Origin: Archangium sp.
Lineage (GTDB): Bacteria > Myxococcota > Myxococcia > Myxococcales > Myxococcaceae
Assembly: GCA_022843845.1 (NCBI GenBank)
Contig: JALHMW010000003.1
Span: forward strand, 1-64,000
DNA: 64,000 nt
Direction: 5' to 3'
Shown: piece by piece, positions 6,604 through 15,851 of the stretch
How the letters are laid out: each line of letters begins with the position of its first letter
Numbering within the stretch: position 1 is the stretch's first letter
Translations under genes and position numbers: made by a program
The notes under the pieces: model-generated
The model's database searches: none
Told to the model about the DNA's origin: nothing
What the model saw: the letters and a program-made list of their open reading frames with translations, nothing else

Positions 6604-9396
6604 TCAGTTCGCCGTGCCGATGGAGCCCAGCCGCGCGACCGAGAAGTTGAACCCGACGAACTCGAGTGGCCCGAGTCCGCCCGCGCCGGTGAGCCGCTGC
6701 GCCACCGAGAGGTCGAGCCGGAAGCAGTCGCACGCCGGGGTCCAGGTGATGCCGACCGAGTGCTGCCCGAACGAGAGCAGCACGTCTTGCAGGTCTCTGC
6801 CCATCAGGTCCTTGAGTATCGTTCCCGAGGCATCGCGGCGCGGCCACTGACGGTTGAAGAGCACGATGTCGTACCGCAGGCCGAACGGGCCGAAGCGCGT
6901 CGCAGCGCCACCGCTGAGCAGCTGGGCGCGGCTCGTCGACGTCGCGACGACCGGATCGCCGAACAGCAGATCGATCGGAGCGCGGGCGCGGTTGGTGCCG
7001 TCGTCGAGCACGTTCTCGTAGGTCGCGTTCAGGCTGTGGCCTCCGGGGATGAAGCAGCTCGCCGACGCCGAGCCGCGGGTCAGCCGCGGCGAGGGCAACG
7101 TCGGCTCGAAGCGGGCCTGGCCCGCCACGGTGAACCAGCCGACGTTCATCACGAGCCGCGCGTAGCTCTCGGCGAGGCGGGGCGCGTTGAACCGGCCTGC
7201 CTCCATCGTCTCGGGAGCCAATACGCCGCCAGGGCCCGGAGTGACCGGCGAGAGCAGATCGAAGCCCTGTCCCACGTCGAGGCGAATGACCTCCTGGCCA
7301 CCGCGCGTCACGAGGCGATTGCGGACCTCGGCGATCGCCTGCACCCGGGGCCGGTTGTCGCTGATCGAACGATCGAGCTCGTCGTAGGGAGCCGGGCCCC
7401 CGAGCAACGAGGGATCGTTGGCGCGCGTCGAGGTGGCGACGACGAAGGGCACCGCGCGCGCTTCGAAGATCGGCGTGAAGGAGTGCCGCAGCGACTTTCC
7501 GAAGACCCGCGCGACCTCGAACTCGGCGCGCGCCGCGAGCAGTGGGTAGCCGCGCGTCGTGGTGCGCCCGCTCGATTCTCCGGCCCACAGGCCCTGCCTC
7601 CAGCCGGCTGTGGCCGAGAGCGCCAGGGCGTTCGCCAGCGCGCCAGCGGCCCAGAGCCTCGGCATCACGTTGAGGCGAAAGCGCGACTCCCGCTCGCCGG
7701 GCTGCCACCGACCGTCACCGAGACCGGCTTTGAGATCGTTCGGGTTCGGGCCGCCGAAGCGGGTCTGCGGGCACTGCGGCAGCTGGTTCGGGAAACGCGC
7801 GAGGTAGAGCCGCTCGACGACACACTCGGCTGGAAGCTCGAGGCCCGTGAAGGGATCGAAGGAGCGGCCTTCGTACGCGAGCGCGCCTTCGTCACCAGTC
7901 CCGAGGCGCAGCGGCATCTGCTGCACGGCGTCTGCGGTCAGATCGAACGCGAGCGGGCCGGTCAGCGTTCGCACCGGCAGTGAAAACGTCAACCCAGGGA
8001 GGCGCTGAATCGGATTGGGACCGAAGCGCGGCGCCTGGCTGTTGGCGTTCTGGTTGACGCTTCGCGGGAAGACGTCGCGCCCGAAGAGATCGTAGCCCGC
8101 AGTGAGATCCTGCCTGAGCACCGTGTCGAGCGTGACGAGGTGATCGACACCCCGATGGAAAAGCACCGCGGTCGAGCGCAGATAGCCCGCCTCGCGCGCG
8201 ATGACGTCGGGAGTGACGTCGCGCTGGTAGTACCCATCGGAATAGGCCGAGAGGTCGACTCGCGTTCCGAAGCCGCCGCCGAAGTCCTGGGTATGGAAGG
8301 CCGAAGCTTCGCCGCGCAGGCCGCGAGGGCGAGCAACTCCAAGGTTCGCGTTGCCTGGATCGCGCTGACCTCGCAGATCGTAGAGGAGCCCGAGCGTCAT
8401 CCTGCCCTGCGCGCGCGGCGAGAGGACGTAGCGGAACTCGGAGAGCAGCCGCGGCCCTTCGATGCCGAACGGCTGCTGGAACGTCGTGGGAGCGACATCG
8501 TTCTCGCCGTTTCTCCAGAGCACGAAGCCGCGTCTTGGGACGAGGTTGCGGTCGAGGTCGCGTCGCTCGAGCACGCTGAACCGGTCCGACTCCTTGGGGC
8601 CGCCGAAGAAATAGCCCGGCGTGAACGTGAAGTCGGCGCTCCTGCCCGCGGTGACGAAGACCGGCTGCTCGAACGAGAAGCCATTGAGCACCGTCGAGCC
8701 GGGCCGGGGAAACAACAACCCCGTCGCGCGATTGCCGAGCGGCAGGCTGAGCCACGGGCTGGTGATCGGCAGCGGCACTTCACCGACCAGCGGCACCTTC
8801 TTGATCCACGGCACCGGCCACCGCACCGCGACGCGGTCCGCCGCTTTGTTCACCACGGCCTCGGTCGCGCGAATCGACCAGCTCGGCGAGTTCATGTCGC
8901 AGTCGCACGGCGTGAGCTCGAGGTCCTCCATGCGCCAGCCGTCGTCGACGCGCACGAAGTGGTTGCCCGACATCAGCATGGTCGAGGCGCCGGCCGCGTC
9001 GAGCTCCTGCTGGGTCTTCGCCGCCAGCAGCTTCGGCACGTTCGCGCCCGCCTTCGCGAACGCCTTGCCGTCGAGGACGTGCACCTCGGTGATCTGCTCG
9101 CCCTCGAGCTTGAACTCGGCGACCTCGGCGAGGATGGCGGTCGGCGTGCCCTCCTGCGCGATGCGGGCCACGACGCGGCCAACCGCGACGATCGTCTGCC
9201 GGTTCTGATCGTACAGAATGCGCTCGGCGTCGACGGCCACGCCCGACGTCTCGAGGTGCGCTTTGCCTTCGGCGATCGTGCGCTTGTTCGCCCCGTCGTG
9301 GAGCATTCGCTCAGCGGTGAGGGTGAACTCACTCGTCTCGACCGGAGCGTCGGCAGGCGCAGCCAGCATCGCCACCGTGAGGAGTCCGAGCCACAT
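6604..9396 (-). CDS. lptD: LPS-assembly protein LptD
   Basis: A 930-residue outer-membrane protein with an N-terminal signal (MWLGLLTVAMLAAPADA). Residues of about 22-130 form an OstA/LptA-like beta-jellyroll (FTLTAERMLHDGANKRTIAE), and the remainder has the alternating, aromatic-rich pattern of a large beta-barrel. LptD inserts lipopolysaccharide into the outer leaflet with the lipoprotein LptE. Cys pairs sit at residues 164/166 (CDCD, just after the jellyroll) and 889/891 (CDCFRLDL near the C-terminus). This matches the layout in which LptD needs disulfides between its periplasmic domain and barrel. Length is slightly above the E. coli protein. No other lpt gene is in the window. Confidence 0.85.
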   Translation of the reverse strand: MWLGLLTVAMLAAPADAPVETSEFTLTAERMLHDGANKRTIAEGKAHLETSGVAVDAERILYDQNRQTIVAVGRVVARIAQEGTPTAILAEVAEFKLEGEQITEVHVLDGKAFAKAGANVPKLLAAKTQQELDAAGASTMLMSGNHFVRVDDGWRMEDLELTPCDCDMNSPSWSIRATEAVVNKAADRVAVRWPVPWIKKVPLVGEVPLPITSPWLSLPLGNRATGLLFPRPGSTVLNGFSFEQPVFVTAGRSADFTFTPGYFFGGPKESDRFSVLERRDLDRNLVPRRGFVLWRNGENDVAPTTFQQPFGIEGPRLLSEFRYVLSPRAQGRMTLGLLYDLRGQRDPGNANLGVARPRGLRGEASAFHTQDFGGGFGTRVDLSAYSDGYYQRDVTPDVIAREAGYLRSTAVLFHRGVDHLVTLDTVLRQDLTAGYDLFGRDVFPRSVNQNANSQAPRFGPNPIQRLPGLTFSLPVRTLTGPLAFDLTADAVQQMPLRLGTGDEGALAYEGRSFDPFTGLELPAECVVERLYLARFPNQLPQCPQTRFGGPNPNDLKAGLGDGRWQPGERESRFRLNVMPRLWAAGALANALALSATAGWRQGLWAGESSGRTTTRGYPLLAARAEFEVARVFGKSLRHSFTPIFEARAVPFVVATSTRANDPSLLGGPAPYDELDRSISDNRPRVQAIAEVRNRLVTRGGQEVIRLDVGQGFDLLSPVTPGPGGVLAPETMEAGRFNAPRLAESYARLVMNVGWFTVAGQARFEPTLPSPRLTRGSASASCFIPGGHSLNATYENVLDDGTNRARAPIDLLFGDPVVATSTSRAQLLSGGAATRFGPFGLRYDIVLFNRQWPRRDASGTILKDLMGRDLQDVLLSFGQHSVGITWTPACDCFRLDLSVAQRLTGAGGLGPLEFVGFNFSVARLGSIGTAN

Positions 9397-9544
9397 CGCG
9401 CGTGGCCTCTAGCAGCCCGGGAGCGCGAACTCGACGGTCAGTCGAGACAGTGATGTCAGGCTCGGCCGGAGCTTTGGGAGCTGCACGCCGGGAAATCGGT
9501 GGGTTCTCACGGACGCGCGGCGTGTGCACGATTCACGCCGGGCT

Positions 9545-11434
9545 TTAGTCTGGGCGCTCGAACTCGACGGTCAGCTCGTTGCCGGTCTGCGAGGTGCGGT
9601 AGGCGACGGCGCGCTTCAAGCTGATGGTGACGCGCACCTGGGTGTCATCGACCGTCTCTGGCTTCACGAGCGAGACGGCGGTGTCGAAGAACGAGGCGTC
9701 GAGGAGCCGCTCGTTGTTGGGCAGGCCGATCTCGGTGTTCTCGAACGTCACCACCACGTTGCGGCGGCCGTCTTCACCGACCGAGAACCGAACCGGCGCC
9801 GACGTGCGCATGAAGATGCGGCCCACGCCGTCCTGCTGGCGGAAGCCGACGTGCGTCATGCGCGCGGGGCGCCCAGCGAGCTCGGTGGGTGACGGGGTGT
9901 TGAGCGCGGCGTCTTCGAGGGCCTTCTGTTTGCGCAGGCGATCGGCCTTTGCCAGCTCTTCGCGGCGGGCCTCTTCTTCGACGGTGCGCTTGCTGCTCGC
10001 CAGCTTCGCGAGGCGCTCGGCTTCGGCGCGCTCTTCGGCCTCACGCTTCAGGCGCGCCGTCTCTTCACGCGCCATCCGGGCCTTCTCTTCGCGATCGAAC
10101 TTCTCGGCCATCGCGCGGGCCTCCGCGTCGGCGCGCTCCTTCGCTTTGCGCTCGGCGACCTCACGCTCGGCGCGCTCCCGCTCTTCCCTCGCCGCGCGGA
10201 GCTTCCCGTCCTTGTCTTCCCTGCGCTCGCGCTCGAGCTGGGCGAGCCGGGCCTTCTCGTCACGTTCGGCCTGCGCCTTCGCCTCACGCTCGGCCTGCGC
10301 CCGCTCCTTCGCGTCCCGCTCGGCCTGCGCCTTCGCCTCGCGCTGGGCCTGCGCCCGCTCCTTCGCGTCTCGCTCGGCCTGCGCCTTCGCCTCACGCTCG
10401 GCGATCACGCGCTCCTTCTCCTCGCGCTCCGCCCTCGCCTTCGCCTCACGCTCGACGCGGGCCAGGCGCTCCTTCTCTTCACGTTCGGCCTTCGCCTTCG
10501 CTTCGGCTGCTGCCTTCTCCTGCGCGACGCGTTCCTTCTCGGCGCGCTCGGCCTCGAGCTTCGCCAGCCGGGCCTCTTCGGCTTCGCGCTGTTTGCGCTC
10601 GCGGACCTCACGGGCCAGGCGCTCCTTCTCTTCGCGCTCGGCCTTCGCCTTCGCCTCGGCGGCTGCTCTTTCCTGGGCGATGCGCTCCTTCTCCACGCGC
10701 TCGGCCTCGAGCTTCGCCAGGCGGGCCTCTTCGGCCTCCCGACGTTTGAGCTCGGCGGCTTCCTTCTTGAGCCGCTCGGCCTCGACCTTCGCGAGGCGTT
10801 CTGCTTCGGCCTTCGCCCGCGCCTCTTCGGCCTCCTTCGCCTTGCGCTCGGCCTCCAGCTTCGCGACGCGCTCCTTCTCTTCGCGCTCGGCCCTGGCCTT
10901 CGCTTCGGCCTCGAGCTTCTCGCGAGCCAGCCGCTCCTTCTCCGCCGCCTCAGCAGCCGCTCGGGCCTGACGCTCGGCGGCCGCCTTCTCCTGCGCCAGG
11001 CGCGCCAGCTCCTTCGGGTTCTGCGGCAGCTTCACGAGGAGCGATGAGCCCTGCGTCACGATGTCGCTCTCGAGCTCGGCCTCGAAGCCGATCAGCACGC
11101 GCGCGATGGCGGCCGACTCACTGCCGTAGCTGGCGGTCTTCACCACGGTGATGGTGCCGTCGTTCACCTTCGTCTCGGCCGCCACGCCCTGGAACACGGC
11201 TTCGGAGATGTCGATCACGAGCCGGGGCGGATCGGTGAGCGTGAACGTGGTGAAGCTCGGGCGGCGGGAGCCGGTCACCTCGACGGTGCCGCCCCTCACC
11301 TCGATTTTGGTGATGACGTTGAGCTGCACGCGATCTTGCGCGAGCGCCGCGCCATCGCTCAGGAGCAGCACGGCACACAGCCACGTCGCGCCGACGCGCC
11401 GTGTCCACGACGACCTGCGACCGGGCTGTCTCAT
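9545..11434 (-). CDS. Double-AMIN-domain protein with long charged helix linker
   Basis: A 629-residue secreted protein with signal ending AALA. Residues of about 35-135 form one AMIN domain (ITKIEVRGGTVEVTG, FTLTDPPRLVIDI). Residues of about 525-629 form a second, PilQ-like AMIN domain (VRFSVGEDGRRNVVVTFEN, NELTVEFERPD). Between them lie about 370 residues almost entirely of Glu, Lys, Arg and Ala with a short repeat period, predicted to be a single alpha-helix or coiled coil. AMIN domains target envelope complexes or peptidoglycan, so the protein could span the periplasm in the manner of TolA. It is not linked to pil or tol genes here. It lies 148 bp upstream of lptD on the same strand. Confidence 0.8.
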   Translation of the reverse strand: MRQPGRRSSWTRRVGATWLCAVLLLSDGAALAQDRVQLNVITKIEVRGGTVEVTGSRRPSFTTFTLTDPPRLVIDISEAVFQGVAAETKVNDGTITVVKTASYGSESAAIARVLIGFEAELESDIVTQGSSLLVKLPQNPKELARLAQEKAAAERQARAAAEAAEKERLAREKLEAEAKARAEREEKERVAKLEAERKAKEAEEARAKAEAERLAKVEAERLKKEAAELKRREAEEARLAKLEAERVEKERIAQERAAAEAKAKAEREEKERLAREVRERKQREAEEARLAKLEAERAEKERVAQEKAAAEAKAKAEREEKERLARVEREAKARAEREEKERVIAEREAKAQAERDAKERAQAQREAKAQAERDAKERAQAEREAKAQAERDEKARLAQLERERREDKDGKLRAAREERERAEREVAERKAKERADAEARAMAEKFDREEKARMAREETARLKREAEERAEAERLAKLASSKRTVEEEARREELAKADRLRKQKALEDAALNTPSPTELAGRPARMTHVGFRQQDGVGRIFMRTSAPVRFSVGEDGRRNVVVTFENTEIGLPNNERLLDASFFDTAVSLVKPETVDDTQVRVTISLKRAVAYRTSQTGNELTVEFERPD

Positions 11435-11597
11435 GCTGTAGCGAAGCTACCAACCCGTGGGCAGACGCCAAATTTCCGGCCGGGCAGGAACCGTCGAAGA
11501 AGACTCAGGCCACCGGACCCAGCCCGCGCCTCTCGACGGAGCAGGAACGCGAGCACATCGTCGGCCTCATTCCTCGACGGCTCGGCGGCCTGCGCTC

Positions 11598-12833
11598 TCA
11601 GCGAATTCGAGGCAGCGACGGCGCTCGGGCCCGATGCGTCTTGGCGTACTCCACGAGGTTCTTGATGTCGTAGCAGACCTGCCGGGCGTCATGGCCCATG
11701 GTCAATTCGATGTGGCTGTTCCCCTTCACGGGCCGCCACAGCAGATAGTCGGACTTCACCGACCGGTAGACGCTGCGGGTCGAAGCGACCGACGCGAGCG
11801 GATCTTGATCGCCGAAGACGATCGCCATCGGCACCTTGATCTTCCCGAAGCCACGCTTGAAGTCGTAGCCGGTGCGGTAGCACGCGACCTCGTTGTTCCG
11901 CGTCCACCGGGCGAACTGCTCGACGACGAGGCGGGGCTCCTTCTCGCCGCCCTCTTTCAGGAGCCAGCGAACGTTCTCCATTTGCAGCCGGTCCCACCGG
12001 GCGAGGTAGTTCACCCGGCTGGCGACCATGCCGAGCACCGGGCTGTCTTCTGCCGAGCCGAGCAGGTCGGACGCGAACTTGAGCCAGGTGTCGAGCGGCA
12101 GGTACTGGTAGCGGAACGGCTTCGGCGCGTCGGGCGGCGTGCGACGGAAGAGCTTCGAGCCAAGCTCGACGGCGGCGTGGGCGAGGCCGCGCTGCAGGTT
12201 GACGCTCGCGAGCGTGGCGTCGATGGCCGTCTGAATGCCCGGCTCGGCGAACGCGAGCACCTTGAGCATGAGGCTGCCGCGGCCGAGCTCTCCGGGCGCG
12301 CCGATGGTGACGATGCCCTCGAAGTGATCGTGAATGCCCGCGTAGCCGTACCCGAGGATGCCGCCCATCGAGTGGCCGCAGAAGAAGATCTTCTCGCGGC
12401 GGGTGATGCGGCGCACGCCCGCGACCGCGGCGGGAAGATCGTAGAGAAAGTAGCTGTCGATGTCCCACTCGTAGTCGAGGTCGGTGGGCACCTTGCGGCC
12501 GAAGCGGGCGCAGCGTTCGTGCTGGAAGGCGACCGAGCTCTTCCCGTGGCCACGCAGCTCGAGGATGTGAATGTCGAGGCCGAAGAAGAGCAGGTTCTTC
12601 ACGAACTCGCCGCTCGTCCACGCGTGGCGGTTCTGACAGAAGCCGTGCACCAGCAGCATTGGCTCGCCGAAGAGCGGCTGCGGGAAGCTCTGCGGCGTCG
12701 GGCGGTAGCGGGTGATGACGAGCGACCAGCCGTCGGCCGTCTCGACCACGTACTTCGTCTTCTTGTAGAGCGCGCGGAACTCGATGTCGTCGACGGTCGG
12801 GTGCGCGGTCTGGGCAGCAGCGGGAGCAGACAT
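11598..12833 (-). CDS. Alpha/beta hydrolase (lipase/esterase-like)
   Basis: A 411-residue alpha/beta hydrolase with no obvious signal peptide. The strand and oxyanion segment MLLVHGFCQNRHAW (59-72), the nucleophile elbow GHSMGG with Ser155, a later Asp in VFGDQDPLAS and a His in GNSHIEL supply the full catalytic triad. The long lid region between Ser155 and the Asp is typical of lipases and large esterases. The substrate cannot be read from sequence. It lies 40 bp downstream of the HmuY-like gene on the same strand and could be part of that transcript, although a functional link is not evident. Confidence 0.8.
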   Translation of the reverse strand: MSAPAAAQTAHPTVDDIEFRALYKKTKYVVETADGWSLVITRYRPTPQSFPQPLFGEPMLLVHGFCQNRHAWTSGEFVKNLLFFGLDIHILELRGHGKSSVAFQHERCARFGRKVPTDLDYEWDIDSYFLYDLPAAVAGVRRITRREKIFFCGHSMGGILGYGYAGIHDHFEGIVTIGAPGELGRGSLMLKVLAFAEPGIQTAIDATLASVNLQRGLAHAAVELGSKLFRRTPPDAPKPFRYQYLPLDTWLKFASDLLGSAEDSPVLGMVASRVNYLARWDRLQMENVRWLLKEGGEKEPRLVVEQFARWTRNNEVACYRTGYDFKRGFGKIKVPMAIVFGDQDPLASVASTRSVYRSVKSDYLLWRPVKGNSHIELTMGHDARQVCYDIKNLVEYAKTHRARAPSLPRIR

Positions 12834-12873
12834 CGAGTTCGACTCTAGCGCTCGTGGGCCTGCCCTGCCCCGC

Positions 12874-13455
12874 TCATTCCGGCGCGGAGAGCTTCGCGAA
12901 CTGAACGGCCACGCGCGCGGCGGTGCCGTTGCCGTCGTAGTAGCTGCCCATCTTCAGCTTGAAGAAGTCGCCCTTCGACGTCTTCACCACGTACACGTGC
13001 GGGAGCGTCGTCAGCCGGTGAACGGCGATGTCGTAATAGTACCAGCCGCCCTCGACGGTGTTGAACACGGGCTCGGAGCCGTCCTTCTGGTAGCCGCTCG
13101 CCGGCGCGCGCGTCAGCGTCTCGAAGTCCTGGTTCTTCAGCACCGCCACCTCGACGACGCCTTGCGGGTTGGTGCCGCCGCCGTTCGCGCGAACCTTGTC
13201 TCGCTGAAAGGACAGATCCCACGCGTTGGTGACCTCGGCCTCGTCGAACTTGAGCTCTTTGCGCTCGTCGAGATCGATGTACGTCGGCAGCGTCTTCGAG
13301 GTGGCGTCGACCAGCGCGTCGACGACGTCACCCGAGATCGTGAAGCTGAACAGCGGCTCGGTCGGCAGCTCTCCGCACACGCCGTCGAAGCAGTCGGTCT
13401 GGCGAAGATCAGGAGCGCAGGCAGCGAGCAGCAGCAGGGGAACGAGGCGCTTCAT
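12874..13455 (-). CDS. HmuY-family heme-binding-like lipoprotein
   Basis: A 193-residue lipoprotein (signal MKRLVPLLLLAAC, lipobox LAAC). The C-terminal half has the HmuY-family signature: a WYYYDIAVHRL segment, then HVYVVKTSKGDFFKLKMGSY, then a closing strand RVAVQFAKL. HmuY proteins are surface lipoproteins that bind heme and pass it to a TonB-dependent receptor. Consistent with that, the gene starts 2 bp after the stop of a TonB receptor gene. Whether this one binds heme or another ligand cannot be decided by eye; the family assignment rests on the C-terminal pattern and the neighbour. Confidence 0.75.
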   Translation of the reverse strand: MKRLVPLLLLAACAPDLRQTDCFDGVCGELPTEPLFSFTISGDVVDALVDATSKTLPTYIDLDERKELKFDEAEVTNAWDLSFQRDKVRANGGGTNPQGVVEVAVLKNQDFETLTRAPASGYQKDGSEPVFNTVEGGWYYYDIAVHRLTTLPHVYVVKTSKGDFFKLKMGSYYDGNGTAARVAVQFAKLSAPE

Positions 13456-13457
13456 GG

Positions 13458-15491
13458 CTAGTACTCCAGGGACACGCCAGCGAGGGCGCCGCGCGGTGGG
13501 CGCGGGTTGAAGTCGGCGTCACCTGCGTTGAGCAGGTTGTAGCCGTTGAGGAAGATCTTGAACCACTGCCTGAGTGCCCACGTCACCTGCACCTCGAGAT
13601 CGAAGTAGCCAGGCGCCTGCACCGTGCGCGTCTCTCCAAAGCCGAGCACGTTGGCGAAGCCCAGGCCGGTGCCGACGTAGAACGGCCGGGGACCGTTCCA
13701 GGTGCTGCGCACGACGGCCTCGAGCCCGGTCGGGCGGTACTTCACGTTGACCGACGCGTTGACGCGGTGGCTGCTGCGGCCTTCGAGTGGGCGGTTGCGG
13801 GTGACGTCACGCGCGTCGAGACCCATGTACGAGAGATCGACCGAGACGCCCTTCGACACCTTGAGGCGTGTGTTCACCTCGGCGCCCTGCGTGTACGCGC
13901 CCGCGACGTTCTCGTAGCTGAAGATGGTGGGGTTGTCGGGGTTCGGTATGCCGCTGGCGGTGATGTTGATCAGGTTGGTCAGGCTGGTGTGCCAGGCGCT
14001 CGCCGACACCGTCCACCCTTCGATGGGCAGGCGATAGTCGACGGCGATGTTCACCGAGCCGCTGCGCTCGGGCACCAGGCCAGGGCTGCCGTCGACGCAG
14101 TACCCGATGCCGGTGTTGCAGAAGCGCAGGTAGAGCTCGTTGAACGACGGCGGCCGGAAGCCGAGGCCCCAGCCCGCGCGGAAGGTGAGCGACTTGCCTG
14201 CGTCGATCTTGAAGGCGAGGCGTGGTGAGGGCGCTGCACCGAACTGGCTGTCGAGATCGCCACGAAGACCCGGCTCCACCGACAGCTTGACCGAGTCGTT
14301 CGACACCAACGTCCACGAGTCCTGAACGAAGAGCCCGAAGCGGCCGCGCTGCACGAAGTTCGACACCAGCCGCGAGCTCGACAGGTTCTCGGACAGCACC
14401 TCGGCGCCGGCCGTCAGCAGGTGGCTCCCGAGCTTCTGGTCGACCTGCACGTAGCCCTCGAAGAGCCGGGTGATCGTCTGTGAGTAGTCGTCGAGCTTTC
14501 TCGAGTTGCGCTGGTCGAGCTGGAACTGATCCTTGAAGAACCCGAAGTGCCCGCGAACGGTCAGCGTCGTGCCGGTCTTCTCGAAGATGTTCCGGACGCC
14601 CAGCCACGAGTCGAGCTGCTCGGTGCGCTGCGCACGATTGAAGACGGCGCCCGTGTCGTTCTCGTCGACCGCGCGCAGGTCGGTCCACGCGTACGAGGTG
14701 CGAGACCACGCGCGCAGCGTGTCGCTGGGGTTCCACGAGACGTCGACGTCGTAGTCGAAGCGGCGAATACCGGGCCCGTTGTCGGCCACGTTGTCGGGGT
14801 TGCGATCGAAGGGGGTGCGGTGACGAAACCCGGCCCCTCCGCGGAGCTCGAACGCGCCCAGCTTCGTCGCGGCGTGGGCCCGCAGATCGGCCTCGGTGCC
14901 GAGGGGGACATCTCTCGAGCCGTTCTGAAAGCCGCCGCCCATCGCGCGAAGGCTGAGCTCCAGCTCGCGCTGGGGCCGGCGGGTGATCAGGTTGATGACC
15001 CCACCGACGGCATCGGCGCCGTAGAGCGCCGCCGCGGGGCCCTTCACGATCTCGACGCGCTCGAGATCTCTGAGGCTGAAGCGCGTCACGTCGGTGATGG
15101 TGCCTGCGCGGCCGGCGATGCGTTGCCCGTCGACGAGCACCAGCACGTACTCAGGGTCGAGCCCCTGCAGCCGAATGCCGACGCCGCGGTTTGTGTAGAC
15201 CATCTCGACGCCCGCGTGCTGCTGGAGCAGCTGGCCGAGATCGCGCACGCCCAGCTGCTCGATCTGCGTGCGGGTGATCACCTCGGTCGGCACCACGACG
15301 TCGGAGAGCTTTCGCTCGGTTCGCGAGCCCGTCACCACCGTCTGCAGGCGCTTGTCGTCTTCGTCGATGCCCGCGTCGATCGCGCCGGCGTCGACGTCGA
15401 CCGTGCCTGCGTCGACCTCGATCGAGCCCGCGTCGACGACGAGCGGGTCTCCCACCTGCGCGAACACCACGAGCAGCACCGTCTGGAACAT
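13458..15491 (-). CDS. TonB-dependent outer-membrane receptor (HmuR-like)
   Basis: A 677-residue receptor. After a short signal comes an unusual spacer of DAG repeats (VDAGSIEVDAGTVDVDAG). The plug domain starts near residue 48 (TVVTGSRTERKLSDVVVPTE) and contains the usual PAAALYGADAVGGVINLITR motif. The remaining 480 residues form a 22-strand-type barrel ending in VSLEY, an aromatic outer-membrane insertion signal. Ligand passage requires TonB-ExbB-ExbD, absent from this window. The HmuY-like gene follows directly, so heme or a heme-protein complex is the likely cargo; siderophore or vitamin uptake is the alternative. The DAG spacer precedes the plug, where a TonB box would normally be sought. 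Confidence 0.88.
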   Translation of the reverse strand: MFQTVLLVVFAQVGDPLVVDAGSIEVDAGTVDVDAGAIDAGIDEDDKRLQTVVTGSRTERKLSDVVVPTEVITRTQIEQLGVRDLGQLLQQHAGVEMVYTNRGVGIRLQGLDPEYVLVLVDGQRIAGRAGTITDVTRFSLRDLERVEIVKGPAAALYGADAVGGVINLITRRPQRELELSLRAMGGGFQNGSRDVPLGTEADLRAHAATKLGAFELRGGAGFRHRTPFDRNPDNVADNGPGIRRFDYDVDVSWNPSDTLRAWSRTSYAWTDLRAVDENDTGAVFNRAQRTEQLDSWLGVRNIFEKTGTTLTVRGHFGFFKDQFQLDQRNSRKLDDYSQTITRLFEGYVQVDQKLGSHLLTAGAEVLSENLSSSRLVSNFVQRGRFGLFVQDSWTLVSNDSVKLSVEPGLRGDLDSQFGAAPSPRLAFKIDAGKSLTFRAGWGLGFRPPSFNELYLRFCNTGIGYCVDGSPGLVPERSGSVNIAVDYRLPIEGWTVSASAWHTSLTNLINITASGIPNPDNPTIFSYENVAGAYTQGAEVNTRLKVSKGVSVDLSYMGLDARDVTRNRPLEGRSSHRVNASVNVKYRPTGLEAVVRSTWNGPRPFYVGTGLGFANVLGFGETRTVQAPGYFDLEVQVTWALRQWFKIFLNGYNLLNAGDADFNPRPPRGALAGVSLEY

Positions 15492-15575
15492 TCGCTTGAG
15501 GGTGTAGCCGAGGGGTTTGGGTCAACCATCACAACTTTGTCAGACGACGCAGGCGATCGCGCAAATCGTGCGCGG

Positions 15576-15845
15576 CTACTGCACCCGACGGCCGACGCCA
15601 AAGAAGGCGCGCAGCTCGCCGCGACACGAAGGACAGAGCACGCCGCCCAGCTCTTCGTGCACACCTGCTTCGAGCTCGGCCTCGTCGAGGTGCTCGAGCT
15701 GCTTCAGGAGCTCGGCGGGATCGGCTTCGCCTCCATCGGCCGGAGCGAGCACGTCGGACTCTCCCTGCAGCGCGACGGCGACGCGAAAGTACGGCGCTCC
15801 GTTCGGCACCTCGCGCTCACAGTGAAGGCAGGTGCGCTTTGGCAT
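15576..15845 (-). CDS. Small double-CxxC protein, probable zinc-binding
   Basis: An 89-residue protein with a CLHC pair near the N-terminus and a CPSC pair near the C-terminus, separated by an acidic Glu/Ala-rich stretch. Two such pairs normally form one zinc ribbon or rubredoxin-like knuckle. There is no signal peptide, so it is probably cytoplasmic. The start ATG at 15845 lies 6 bp after the stop of the pseudouridine synthase gene, so it ends that operon. No function can be assigned. Confidence 0.65.
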   Translation of the reverse strand: MPKRTCLHCEREVPNGAPYFRVAVALQGESDVLAPADGGEADPAELLKQLEHLDEAELEAGVHEELGGVLCPSCRGELRAFFGVGRRVQ

Positions 15846-15851
15846 CGGGAG

